From: CAZAFL01 sp964484465
GTDB taxonomy: Bacteria > Bacteroidota > Ignavibacteria > UBA10030 > SZUA-254
Length of the DNA stretch: 37,540 nucleotides
Assembly: GCA_964484465.1 (NCBI GenBank)
Contig: CAZAFL010000029.1
Span: 1 to 37,540 of the forward strand
Reading direction: 5' to 3'
The position numbers were made by a program, and so were the translations under genes. Each line of letters begins with the position of its first letter. The stretch's first letter is position 1. Of this stretch, positions 22,536 to 31,584 are shown in pieces. The notes below the pieces were generated by a model. It ran no database searches and was not told where the DNA came from. It was given only the letters and a program-made list of their open reading frames with translations.

Positions 22536-24307
22536 CTATTTCGTCGAGGAGCCCGCGCATCCCCGGAACCCGCCGCTTCCTCACCCAGGAAGAGCGTAAA
22601 TCGTATGAAGGGAGGTTTGAACTCAGCTCGTTATTCGAGTTCAGTTCAATAGTCAACGCTTCTTTTGACCTGGATTTTATCCTTGGGCACTTCCTTCTCA
22701 CACTTATGGGAAAACTCCTTTCCCAGCGGGGTATCATACTGCTCCAACAGAAAAAAAATATTTATAACGTTGCGAGTGCAAAAGGCCTGCCTCTGTCTCT
22801 CATCGGTACAGGAGTCGAGATTCGCAATTTGCCCCGCAGGCTCATTCATGTTGAAGGAAAGCAAAAAGGGCGCCAGGAGTGGTTGTCGTTCTTCAGAGAA
22901 CAGGGAATACATTTTCTCGTGCCTCTTACGACAGGGAAAAAAAATCTCGGCCTTGCCGGCTTTGCCCCCTTAACTCATAAAACAAAACTTTCCGAAAAGG
23001 AGGCAACCTACGTAAAATCTCTTGCGAATATTGCTTCGTCCGCAGTTGAAAAAAGTCTGGCGTTTTCAGAAATACAGCGGGTAAACCGTCGCCTGGATAA
23101 CAAAGTGCAGGAATTAAACACCCTGTTTGAAGTCAGTAAAGAGTTTAACGCCCTCCTCGAACCCGACCGTATTTTAAAGTTATTGATGTACTCCATTCTG
23201 GGGCAGATTGGCGTCAGAAAATATTTTATTTGTCTGACGAATAACGGTGAAATGGATATTGTTGCTGCGCGGCTCGAACATGAAGTTTCGAAGGAACTGC
23301 GTAAATATTTTCTTACGGTTTCCAGACCGGTGATGGTGAATGAGCTTATCCGAAACCGCGACCGCGAATTTCGCCCGATACTGGAAAACATGGGCATCCA
23401 GCTCTTGATTCCCCTCCGTTTACAACATCAGCCCCGCGGCCTTCTCGGCGTGGGAGAGAAAGTTCATGGGGGAGGCTTTCTTCAATCTGACATCGAATTT
23501 CTCCTGTCGCTCGGTAATCTTGCTGTGATATCTCTTGAAAATGCGCGTTTGTTCAGGGAAGCTATCGAGAAGCAGAAACTGGAGGATGAGCTTCTCATTG
23601 CAAAAGAAATCCAGCGCAGACTCCTTCCCGTGAAGCTTCCGACAATCCCGCATTTTGACACGGCGGCGACAAACATTTCTTCAAAACAGGTTGGCGGTGA
23701 TTACTATGATGTTATTTCTCTGGGAGGTTCAAAATATGTTGTGGCAATAGGAGATGTTTCGGGCAAAGGAACACCGGCCTCCCTTCTCATGGCGAACCTT
23801 CAGGCGACCATCCGGGCTCTCGTCCCGTTATCATTGCCTCTTTCAGAGCTTACAAAACGCGTCAACGATCTGATTTTTGAGAGCACAAATGCGGACCGGT
23901 TTATTACGTTTTTTTGGGGTGTTCTCGATGTTGAAACGAGAAGCGTGAAGTATGTCAGTGCAGGTCATAATCCGCCGATGTTGTTCCGCGCTACGGGTGA
24001 AATTGAACGACTGGAGAAAGGAGGCATCATTCTGGGCGTAATGAAAACAGTTGTCCCGTATGAAGAGGGCGAGATAAGGTTTACCCGTGGAGATACTCTC
24101 CTCCTGTTTACTGACGGTGTGAGTGAAGCAATGAACGTACAGGGAGAAGAGTTTGGAGAAGACCAACTGGAAAAGATTGCAAAACAATGTCTCGATGGCT
24201 CCTCGAAGATGCTGATTTCACATATTGTGGAGGCAGTACAAGACCATAGCCGCAATACAATGCAGTCGGATGATATCACAATGCTTGCGCTCAAACAGTT
24301 ATCGTAA
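22532..24307 (+). CDS. GAF-GAF-PP2C (SpoIIE/RsbU-type) phosphatase
   Basis: This 591-residue soluble protein starts at GTG and is coupled to the kinase gene. Two GAF-type domains (about 45-180 and 200-345) are joined by a helical segment. They are followed by a linker with A-K-E-I-Q-R-R-L-L-P and a PP2C domain (about 375-591). G388-G-D-Y-Y-D393, G-D-V-S-G-K-G and S-D-D-I-T are intact, so the phosphatase should be active. It is the second phosphatase in the cluster and differs from the first in lacking membrane helices, suggesting separate membrane and cytoplasmic inputs to one STAS switch. The ligands of the GAF domains are not readable. Confidence 0.92.
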   Translation: MTISSRSPRIPGTRRFLTQEERKSYEGRFELSSLFEFSSIVNASFDLDFILGHFLLTLMGKLLSQRGIILLQQKKNIYNVASAKGLPLSLIGTGVEIRNLPRRLIHVEGKQKGRQEWLSFFREQGIHFLVPLTTGKKNLGLAGFAPLTHKTKLSEKEATYVKSLANIASSAVEKSLAFSEIQRVNRRLDNKVQELNTLFEVSKEFNALLEPDRILKLLMYSILGQIGVRKYFICLTNNGEMDIVAARLEHEVSKELRKYFLTVSRPVMVNELIRNRDREFRPILENMGIQLLIPLRLQHQPRGLLGVGEKVHGGGFLQSDIEFLLSLGNLAVISLENARLFREAIEKQKLEDELLIAKEIQRRLLPVKLPTIPHFDTAATNISSKQVGGDYYDVISLGGSKYVVAIGDVSGKGTPASLLMANLQATIRALVPLSLPLSELTKRVNDLIFESTNADRFITFFWGVLDVETRSVKYVSAGHNPPMLFRATGEIERLEKGGIILGVMKTVVPYEEGEIRFTRGDTLLLFTDGVSEAMNVQGEEFGEDQLEKIAKQCLDGSSKMLISHIVEAVQDHSRNTMQSDDITMLALKQLS

Positions 24308-24417
24308 GTTCAGCTTGATTGCGATCTATTTCCTCCTCCCAAATTCAGAAAATAACATTCTTGCTTTTTGCTAAAGGGGTGGCTATCTTTCTCATCAGTT
24401 CTTCATGTTTATGAGTC

Positions 24418-25308
24418 ATGGAATCCTTAGCCGTTAACCAGAATACGTGGACAATTCTTGCAATGATGAATTGGAGTTCTGACTACCTTTCTCAGAAAGG
24501 ATTCGACGAATCGCGTTTGACGGCAGAGCTTCTCTTGTCACACGCGCTTGGATGTGAACGCATAAGTTTGTACACTCATTTCGACAAACCGCTTACTTCT
24601 GATGAATTGGTACGTTTCAAGTCGTTACTCAAACGCCGGCTGGGTCATGAGCCAATTCAATACATTCTCGGTGAAACGGAATTCATGGGATTACGGTTCA
24701 GAGTTGATAGACGAGTGCTGATCCCGCGCCCGGAAACGGAAGTATTGGTAGAATCGGTTATCGATTTTTGCAAAAAATCACATTCTCCGGTTGAACGCAT
24801 ACTGGATGTCGGAACAGGTTCAGGGAATATTGCAATCAGCCTGGCGCATTTCCTGGAGAACGTCGGCGTCGACTCAATTGATATCAGTCCCGATGCATTG
24901 ACAGTAGCAGAAAATAATATTGTACGTCATCATCTTGAACACCGGGTCCAGCTTTTCCAGCTGGACTTCTTGCAAGGAGCGAGCATGCTCGATGGGCAGA
25001 AATATGATATTCTGGTTTCAAACCCTCCTTACATTTCGGCGAAAGAATTCCACCTGTTATCCAAAGAAATAAGAGAATATGAACCTGTAATTGCAACTAC
25101 TGATTATTCCGATGGCACGACTTTTTTTACGTCTCTTGCCGGACGCGCACCGTCGATTCTTCATCCAGGAGGGTCGGTGTTTGTGGAAATGGCATATAAC
25201 CAAAGTAACATCGTGCGCAATATCTTCAACGATGCAGGTTATCATGATATAACGATAACCAGTGATTACGGCGGGAACCAACGTGTGCTGAGAGCGCGAT
25301 TGGATTGA
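24418..25308 (+). CDS. prmC: Release factor glutamine methyltransferase
   Basis: This 296-residue PrmC/HemK methylates the glutamine of the GGQ motif in release factors RF1 and RF2, using S-adenosylmethionine. It has an N-terminal helical domain (about 1-95), the bridge L101-I-P-R-P-E-T-E, the AdoMet-binding D-V-G132-T-G-S-G-N and the substrate glutamine-binding N202-P-P-Y. The first 17 residues before M-N-W-S-S-D are unusual, and a start at the ATG for Met16 or Met17 would give a more typical N-terminus. There is no clear ribosome site for either. The dtd gene follows after three bases. Confidence 0.95.
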   Translation: MESLAVNQNTWTILAMMNWSSDYLSQKGFDESRLTAELLLSHALGCERISLYTHFDKPLTSDELVRFKSLLKRRLGHEPIQYILGETEFMGLRFRVDRRVLIPRPETEVLVESVIDFCKKSHSPVERILDVGTGSGNIAISLAHFLENVGVDSIDISPDALTVAENNIVRHHLEHRVQLFQLDFLQGASMLDGQKYDILVSNPPYISAKEFHLLSKEIREYEPVIATTDYSDGTTFFTSLAGRAPSILHPGGSVFVEMAYNQSNIVRNIFNDAGYHDITITSDYGGNQRVLRARLD

Positions 25309-25311
25309 GTG

Positions 25312-25767
25312 ATGCGGGCATTATTACAGAGAGTGAAGGAAGCAAGCGTTTCCATTAACGGTTCATCATACAGCAACATTGAGCGTGGGTTGCTTATTTT
25401 TCTTGGAGTGGGGAGTGGGGATGTCTCCGATGATGCATCATATCTTGCCGGGAGATGTGCGAGCTTGAGAATTTTTGATGATGAAGAACAAAAAATGAAC
25501 CTTTCACTGAGAGATGTTGCAGGCAGCGTCCTCGTGATATCGCAATTCACGTTGTACGGAGATACGCGGAAAGGAAATCGACCGAGCTTTACCGACGCTG
25601 CACCGCCGGAAATTGCTGAAAAACTCTACGAAGAATTCGTTGCGCATTTACGAAATGAGCTCGGCGAGCGAAAAGTTTTCACCGGGGTGTTCCGGGCAAT
25701 GATGGAGGTGAAGCTCGTCAATGACGGGCCCGTAACGGTAACGGTAGAAAGTAAGGATTCGCAGTGA
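25312..25767 (+). CDS. dtd: D-aminoacyl-tRNA deacylase
   Basis: This 151-residue DTD removes D-amino acids (and glycine mischarged on tRNA-Ala) from tRNA, an RNA-based chiral proofreading step. It begins M-R-A-L-L-Q-R-V, the usual N-terminus, so I prefer the ATG at 25312 to the GTG just before it. The two active-site motifs are present: S-Q-F-T-L-Y-G-D with the following K-G-x-R-P-S-F, and N-D-G-P-V-T-V near the C-terminus. It lies in a translation-quality pair with prmC. Confidence 0.96.
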   Translation: MRALLQRVKEASVSINGSSYSNIERGLLIFLGVGSGDVSDDASYLAGRCASLRIFDDEEQKMNLSLRDVAGSVLVISQFTLYGDTRKGNRPSFTDAAPPEIAEKLYEEFVAHLRNELGERKVFTGVFRAMMEVKLVNDGPVTVTVESKDSQ

Positions 25768-25786
25768 TAATTTATTGGAGCAGCCT

Positions 25787-26518
25787 ATGGTAGTGCGATT
25801 AATAATGATAGCAGTTTGTTTCCTTCTGACAGGGATGCAAGTGAATTTCTTCGTGACGTATTCATCACCCTCGTTTCGCATTCGGTATGAAAAGAATGTT
25901 CCGAAAACTGATGTAAAAAAATTGGCTGATTCGTTGGAGTCAAAATTGGCCCTCTACCAGCGCCGTTTCGGAATCTCTTCCGATCATAAAATCGATGTCT
26001 ATGTGTATAATTCAAACCTCAGGTTTCATTCGGATGCCGGACCAACGTTGTTTGAGGACGGAAATTATCATGACGGCAATATTTATGTGCTGTCACCGGG
26101 AAAGCTTCAACGAGAAGCGAAGCTCTCTTCAACGCTTGATAGGGTGATAGCACGGGTAGTCCTTATGGAGGTCAACCTTTGCCCCCCGTGGCTTGCTGAC
26201 TGTTATTCTCTGTACCTCGGTAATAATTTAACCCAGTTCGGCCAACCGGCGCAATTTAAAATTGCAAGCTTCAGCGATTTAAGTGAGGAATATGCTGCCG
26301 CCGACCATGCTAAGGAGTTGAAAGAAGTGTACGCAAAATTGGCAGTCACGGCAAATTTTCTCGTTTCGCGATATGGTGAGAAAAAGACTGAATCAATGTT
26401 TTCTCTTTTCCAGAATACTACCACAGTTGAGGAAGCGTTTGAATCCGCATTTGGCGAGAAAATTACTGATATTGAAAAAGCCTGGGTGATCGCACTGCAA
26501 CGTCCGATAAAGGAGTGA
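25787..26518 (+). CDS. Secreted peptidase MA-like protein without the zinc motif
   Basis: A 243-residue protein; GGAG at 25777-25780 six bases before the ATG fixes the start. A hydrophobic N-terminus (about 2-22) acts as a signal peptide or anchor. The pattern of the C-terminal half, with V-V-L-M-E-V-N-L near 124-131, then P-P-W-L-A-D-C-Y-S-x-Y-L and a late G-E-K-x-x-x-x-M repeat, resembles the gluzincin peptidase MA-like domain. The H-E-x2-H zinc motif is replaced by M-E-V-N-L, so peptidase activity is unlikely. I have no firm family name. Its stop overlaps the start of the next gene. Confidence 0.6.
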   Translation: MVVRLIMIAVCFLLTGMQVNFFVTYSSPSFRIRYEKNVPKTDVKKLADSLESKLALYQRRFGISSDHKIDVYVYNSNLRFHSDAGPTLFEDGNYHDGNIYVLSPGKLQREAKLSSTLDRVIARVVLMEVNLCPPWLADCYSLYLGNNLTQFGQPAQFKIASFSDLSEEYAAADHAKELKEVYAKLAVTANFLVSRYGEKKTESMFSLFQNTTTVEEAFESAFGEKITDIEKAWVIALQRPIKE

Positions 26519-27435
26519 TGCCGGATTCTCCTCATATCCTGATGCTGTTTCTTGATGGAGTAGGCATCGGGCTAAAAGATAAGAAGGAGAATCCATTCTT
26601 TGCTGCACAGTTAGAAATAATTTCCGATTTGATGGGAGGGGACATTATCCACCTACGCGATGCTTACCGCTCTAATAAGGTTCTGTCACTTGTCCCCCTC
26701 AATACGACATTGCGTGTTCCGGGTTTACCTCAGAGTGGGACGGGACAGGCGGCGCTCATGACGGGAACAAATGCGCCCAAAATTATCGGAAAGCATTTTG
26801 GCCCGTATCTCTATTCCACGCTGAGACCTCTTGTTGCAGAGCAAAATATTTTCCGCATACTGCAAACGAGGGGTAAAAAAGTATACTACGCAAATGCATT
26901 TCCCCAACAGTATTTTGATTACATCCATACAAAGAAATCACGCATGGCGGCAATTGCCTATTCCTGGATGAGTTCGGGTCACGATTTGAACGATGCAACA
27001 AAACTAAAAGCAGGGCGTGCAATTTCAGCAGATATAACAAATGAACATTGGGATAAACTCGGTTATCCTGATGTGCCAGTTATTTCACCGGAAAATGCCG
27101 GTAAACAACTCGTCGAATTGACAAAGGAGTTCGATTTCGTTCTGTACGAATATTATATGACTGACCGCGCCGGTCATGACCAATCAATGGAGGAAGCAGT
27201 TCAGGTATTGCACATGCTGGATAGATTGTTCAGGGGAATTCTCGATGCGCTGGACTATGAACATATGCTTCTCATCGTCACCAGCGACCATGGCAATATT
27301 GAGGACCTGTCGACGAAGACGCACACGCGGAACCCGGTACCGCTGCTTGCCTTCGGCCGTTGCCACAACGAGGCGACTGCACGAGCGACAAATCTTACTC
27401 ATGTGATTCGAGGGATAACAAAAATCCTTCAATAA
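26518..27435 (+). CDS. Alkaline-phosphatase-superfamily metalloenzyme (phosphoglycerate mutase-like)
   Basis: This 305-residue protein has the superfamily metal-binding pattern. F-L-D13-G-V-G near the N-terminus and Q-S-G-T-G-Q-A-A-L-M-T-G near 75 (with Thr as likely nucleophile) are followed by D-R-A-G-H-D near 220, S-D-H-G-N-I-E-D near 260 and a final T-R-N-P-V-P-L. This resembles the metalloenzyme domain of cofactor-independent phosphoglycerate mutase and phosphopentomutase, but the protein is much shorter (about 305 versus 400-510 residues) and lacks a separate mutase domain. Its substrate is unknown. It starts at the ATG in TGATG, with a GTG one codon earlier as an alternative. Confidence 0.82.
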   Translation: MPDSPHILMLFLDGVGIGLKDKKENPFFAAQLEIISDLMGGDIIHLRDAYRSNKVLSLVPLNTTLRVPGLPQSGTGQAALMTGTNAPKIIGKHFGPYLYSTLRPLVAEQNIFRILQTRGKKVYYANAFPQQYFDYIHTKKSRMAAIAYSWMSSGHDLNDATKLKAGRAISADITNEHWDKLGYPDVPVISPENAGKQLVELTKEFDFVLYEYYMTDRAGHDQSMEEAVQVLHMLDRLFRGILDALDYEHMLLIVTSDHGNIEDLSTKTHTRNPVPLLAFGRCHNEATARATNLTHVIRGITKILQ

Positions 27436-27455
27436 ATTTGTTGGGAGGAGTGGAG

Positions 27456-29879
27456 GTGTTTACAAACCACCCGGCGATGAAATTCTGCGTGCCGTTTATT
27501 ATTGGCATTGTCATTGGATGGGAATGGACGTTTTCATTCACGCTTGTAATGATCCTCGGTCTTACCGGGCTCACCGTCTTGATTTTTTTGAAATTTCTCC
27601 CTGGCAAAAACCCCGTATTCGGTAATCCCCTCATCATCTTTGTTGTCATCCTCACGTCAGGAATCCTTAAAATTACAGTTGATGCCAAAAGTTATTCTTA
27701 CCACAATGTTTCACAATTTATCGCGCCGGGAAGGCAAATTTATATCAAGGGCAAGGTTACCGATTTGCCAGCCGTTTCGGCAAAAATAATTCGGTTCGGT
27801 GTCGAGGCGGAATCCGTAGCCGTCTACAACAGAATGTTTGCGGCTTCCGGAGGAGTTATCGTGCTACGGCATCGCGATACACTTTCGTTGCGTATCATCG
27901 ATTCGATGAGCTATGGCAGAGAAGTGACTTTGTCCGGTGAGCTGACGTTACCGGGCGTCGCGAGAAACCCCGGCGAATTTGATACAAGAGAATATCTCGC
28001 GATGAACGACATCTTCGCGCAATTGTATATGGGGCCCACGGACAGTATCGGGCTTGGCAGTGAAGCACGGAGTAATTTCCTTGCGACGTTTGTTTTTCCG
28101 GTAAGAAAATCTATTTCAACGAGGCTCGACCGCCTGATCGGAGGAGAAGAAGGAAGTTTTTTAAAAGGGTTGATTATTGGAGAGCGAAGTGAAATATCGC
28201 CCGAAGTGAAAGCCGCCTTTATCAATTCAGGAGTTATGCATATCATCGCTGTTTCCGGGCTTCACGTTGCTATAGTAATATTAATTCTAATAATTCTTCT
28301 CCAATTTATGAGAGTTCCGGAAAAATTAAGGATAGGAGCGGTATGCATTCTCCTCGTGTATTACATTTTTCTGACTGGCGCTGCGGCCTCTGTAACACGC
28401 TCGGTGATTATGGGCATTGTATTCGTCAGTGCCAGGCTCATCGGACGAAAAACTGACGTGTACAACGCGTTGGCGCTTTCCGCTATCATACTTCTTATGA
28501 TTGACAGCAGGCAGTTGTTTCAGGCGGGGTTCCAGTTATCGTTCGTCGCCGTGTTTGCTCTTGTGTATTTCTATCCTAAAGTATATTCGCTTCTTGAATA
28601 TTTCCCTGAAACGTTGAAGAAGAATCGTATCGTTGTTGCTCTTTTCGCCACGCTTTCTGTCTCATTGGCGGCAGGTATAGGTACATTGCCATTCACATCA
28701 TTCTATTTTGGCAAAATTTCGCTGATAAGCTTTGTCGCAAACATGGTTATTGTCCCTCTGTCGAATGTTATCCTAGCTCTCGGAATGTTAACAGTGGCAG
28801 TTTCTTATGCTTCAACATGGTTAGCTTCATTGTATGCAGAAACAACTCAATTACTGACATGGATCCTATTATGGCTGGTCGGTTTCTTCGGTAATCTTCC
28901 GTTCTCGTATATACCTTCTCATTTTTCGGTCTGGAATTCAATCGAGTTCTATGGAATTATTGCTGCAGTCTCAAATATCGGCAACAGGGAATCAAGAAAA
29001 CTGTTTTTCATGTTGGGATTGATTGTGCTGAATGGATGGATTATTGTTTCTGCCCTATTTATTCCTTCAAGGTATGTCGTTAAAGCGACATTTTTGGATG
29101 TCGGACAGGGGGATGCTTTGCTTCTTGAATTCCCCGACGATAAGAGGATGCTTGTTGACGCGGGTCCGCTTGCAAACAATTCCGACGCAGGACAACGATT
29201 CATACTGCCATATCTCCAGCGTGCGGGTATTCACCGGCTCGATGCAATTCTTCTTACCCACCCTCACAGTGATCACCTCGGAGGTATTCCATACCTGCTA
29301 GAGCATGTTACCGTGGGTGAAATCATTGACGCAGGGTCTGTCGCTCGCTCTTTTCTGCAACGGGAATATCTTCATCTGATCGATTCATTAAAACTTCCTC
29401 ACATGATAGTGAGAGCCGGAACAATGCTTGAAGGGTTTGACAACCTCCGGCTGTTTGTCGTCCATCCGCCAGAACAATTCGTGACCGCTGACTCCACACA
29501 TTATGTCAATCTTAATAATCAATCGGTTGTCATCCGAATGGTATACGGTCAAACTTCATTATTGCTTGCAGGTGACGCTGAAATGGAAGCAGAAGATGAA
29601 ATAAGAACACGGTACGGTAATTTTATTCATAGCGATGTTCTGAAAGCCGGCCATCATGGGAGTATTACAAGCAGCTCTCCTGAGTTTCTTGAAATGGTTC
29701 ATCCCACAATTGCTGTCATTTCTGTCGGTGTGAGGAACAAATTTCATCATCCTTCTCCGCTTGTTCTTGAGAGATTTGTGGAAAGCAATTGCAGGTATTT
29801 TCGCACAGACGAATTTGGTGCCATCATTTTAGAGAGTGACGGCAGTAAGTGGTCAGTGGTGAATTGGAGGGGTTCTTGA
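27456..29879 (+). CDS. comEC: ComEC/Rec2 DNA uptake channel with metallo-beta-lactamase domain
   Basis: This 807-residue inner-membrane protein transports single-stranded DNA into the cytoplasm during natural transformation. It has two N-terminal membrane helices and an OB-like periplasmic segment (about 70-190). The Competence domain with V-S-G-L-H-V-A and many helices spans about 210-520. The C-terminal metallo-beta-lactamase domain (about 545-800) has D-V-G-Q-G-D-A, T601-H602-P-H604-S-D606-H607 and K-A-G-H-H-G-S intact. I choose the GTG at 27456 because GGAGG lies seven bases upstream; an open frame extends further 5' into the preceding gene. No other competence gene is in the window. Confidence 0.93.
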   Translation: MFTNHPAMKFCVPFIIGIVIGWEWTFSFTLVMILGLTGLTVLIFLKFLPGKNPVFGNPLIIFVVILTSGILKITVDAKSYSYHNVSQFIAPGRQIYIKGKVTDLPAVSAKIIRFGVEAESVAVYNRMFAASGGVIVLRHRDTLSLRIIDSMSYGREVTLSGELTLPGVARNPGEFDTREYLAMNDIFAQLYMGPTDSIGLGSEARSNFLATFVFPVRKSISTRLDRLIGGEEGSFLKGLIIGERSEISPEVKAAFINSGVMHIIAVSGLHVAIVILILIILLQFMRVPEKLRIGAVCILLVYYIFLTGAAASVTRSVIMGIVFVSARLIGRKTDVYNALALSAIILLMIDSRQLFQAGFQLSFVAVFALVYFYPKVYSLLEYFPETLKKNRIVVALFATLSVSLAAGIGTLPFTSFYFGKISLISFVANMVIVPLSNVILALGMLTVAVSYASTWLASLYAETTQLLTWILLWLVGFFGNLPFSYIPSHFSVWNSIEFYGIIAAVSNIGNRESRKLFFMLGLIVLNGWIIVSALFIPSRYVVKATFLDVGQGDALLLEFPDDKRMLVDAGPLANNSDAGQRFILPYLQRAGIHRLDAILLTHPHSDHLGGIPYLLEHVTVGEIIDAGSVARSFLQREYLHLIDSLKLPHMIVRAGTMLEGFDNLRLFVVHPPEQFVTADSTHYVNLNNQSVVIRMVYGQTSLLLAGDAEMEAEDEIRTRYGNFIHSDVLKAGHHGSITSSSPEFLEMVHPTIAVISVGVRNKFHHPSPLVLERFVESNCRYFRTDEFGAIILESDGSKWSVVNWRGS

Positions 29880-29949
29880 ATCTCTCCACAGCATTGCGTA
29901 TTTTGAAGAACAAGTTGAATCATAATTGTTGCACAAGCGATAACCTCAC

Positions 29950-31572
29950 TTGAAGAAAAAAAAGAAACATCATCATAGGGTAGCGCCTTCAAAAACCACC
30001 ACCTCCGAAGAACGCCGGTCGACGTTTACAACCGATTCCGGAATAGAAATTGAGCGGCTGTATACTCCTCACGATATAGATTACGGGGCGCAGCTCGGAG
30101 TTGCCGGGGAATTTCCATTCACACGCGGTGTTTATCCTACAATGTACCGGGGTCGCCTATGGACAATGCGCCAATATGCCGGTTATGCGACTGCGGAAGA
30201 ATCGAACAAGCGGTACCGTTATTTACTCGAACATGGGACAACCGGCCTTTCGGTAGCATTCGACCTGCCGACACAGATGGGGTATGATTCAGACCACCGG
30301 ATGGCAGAAGGGGAAGTAGGGAAAGTCGGAGTGGCCATTGATTCGTTGGAGGATATGGAGAAGCTCTTTGATGGCATTAAACTGGAAGAGGTCACGACAT
30401 CCATGACAATCAACGCGACGGCGGCGATTCTCCTGTGTATGTATGTTGCACTCTCGAAAAAGCAGAATGCGGACCTGCAGCGTCTTTCGGGTACGGTCCA
30501 GAATGATATTTTGAAAGAATATATTGCACGTGGAACGCATATCTACCCTCCCGTGCCATCGATGAGGTTGGTGACAGATATGTTCAGATGGTGTACAGAG
30601 AATTTGCCGAAGTGGAATCCGATTTCAATCAGCGGGTACCACATTCGTGAAGCCGGGGCGACTGCCGTGCAGGAGCTTGCTTTCACATTATCGAATGGTA
30701 TTGCCTATGTGCAGGCTGCGGTCGATGCAGGTTTGAATGTGGATGGGTTTGGGTCACGGCTTTCATTTTTCTTCAATGCGCATAATAATTTTTTTGAGGA
30801 GGTTGCAAAATTCCGCGCCGCGCGCCGGATGTGGGCGAATATCATGAAAAAACGTTTTAAAGCGAAAAGCCCTGAATCAATGAAACTCAGGTTTCATGCG
30901 CAGACCGGCGGAGCGACACTCACCGCTCAGCAAATCGATAATAATGTTGTGAGGGTGGCATTACAGGCGCTCGCTGCGGTTCTCGGCGGGTGCCAGTCCC
31001 TTCACACAAACAGCAGGGATGAAGCGCTTGCCCTTCCAACGGAAGAGGCGGCACGATTAGCCCTGCGCACTCAACAGGTCATCGCCTACGAAAGTGGCGT
31101 CACCGATTCAGTCGACCCTCTCGGAGGTTCATATTTTCTTGAACAGCTGACGAATGAACTCCAGAATAGGGCGGACGAATATCTTAAAAAAATCGACAAG
31201 ATTGGGGGAGCTATCATTGCTATTGAGCAAGGTTTTTACCAGCATGAGATTGCAGAAAGTGCATACAAGTATCAAGTGTCGATTGAACGGAAAGAAAAAA
31301 TTCTCGTCGGAGTAAACGAATATTCTGACAAGGAGGAGGTTCAGCCGCCTCTCCTTACCGTCGATAGAAATGTTAGGGACAAACAGATTCAACAGTTGAA
31401 GAATCTGAAAACGAAACGGAATAGTGAAGCAGTAAATGTCTCTCTTATACTGCTCAAAAAAGTCGCTAAGAGTGAAGAAAACCTGATTCCATTTATTCTT
31501 TCGTGTGTTGAGACGTACGCTACATTGGGGGAAATTTCTGATGCGTTGAGAGAAGTATGGGGGGAGTACTGA
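29950..31572 (+). CDS. Methylmalonyl-CoA mutase large subunit (catalytic domain only)
   Basis: A 540-residue acyl-CoA mutase catalytic (TIM-barrel) domain with a lysine/histidine-rich N-terminus, starting at TTG. The substrate-specifying residues are those of methylmalonyl-CoA mutase: Tyr76 in M-R-Q-Y-A-G and Arg206 in Y-P-P-V-P-S-M-R. Isobutyryl-CoA mutases have Phe and Gln there. His231 in S-I-S-G-Y-H is the catalytic histidine near the cobalamin. The protein ends without a cobalamin-binding D-x-H-x2-G domain, so a separate small subunit is needed and is not in this window. The enzyme interconverts methylmalonyl-CoA and succinyl-CoA in propionate metabolism. It is convergent with nth, with 12 bases between the stop codons and no visible terminator. 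Confidence 0.92.
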   Translation: MKKKKKHHHRVAPSKTTTSEERRSTFTTDSGIEIERLYTPHDIDYGAQLGVAGEFPFTRGVYPTMYRGRLWTMRQYAGYATAEESNKRYRYLLEHGTTGLSVAFDLPTQMGYDSDHRMAEGEVGKVGVAIDSLEDMEKLFDGIKLEEVTTSMTINATAAILLCMYVALSKKQNADLQRLSGTVQNDILKEYIARGTHIYPPVPSMRLVTDMFRWCTENLPKWNPISISGYHIREAGATAVQELAFTLSNGIAYVQAAVDAGLNVDGFGSRLSFFFNAHNNFFEEVAKFRAARRMWANIMKKRFKAKSPESMKLRFHAQTGGATLTAQQIDNNVVRVALQALAAVLGGCQSLHTNSRDEALALPTEEAARLALRTQQVIAYESGVTDSVDPLGGSYFLEQLTNELQNRADEYLKKIDKIGGAIIAIEQGFYQHEIAESAYKYQVSIERKEKILVGVNEYSDKEEVQPPLLTVDRNVRDKQIQQLKNLKTKRNSEAVNVSLILLKKVAKSEENLIPFILSCVETYATLGEISDALREVWGEY

Positions 31573-31584
31573 GATTATGAGTTC

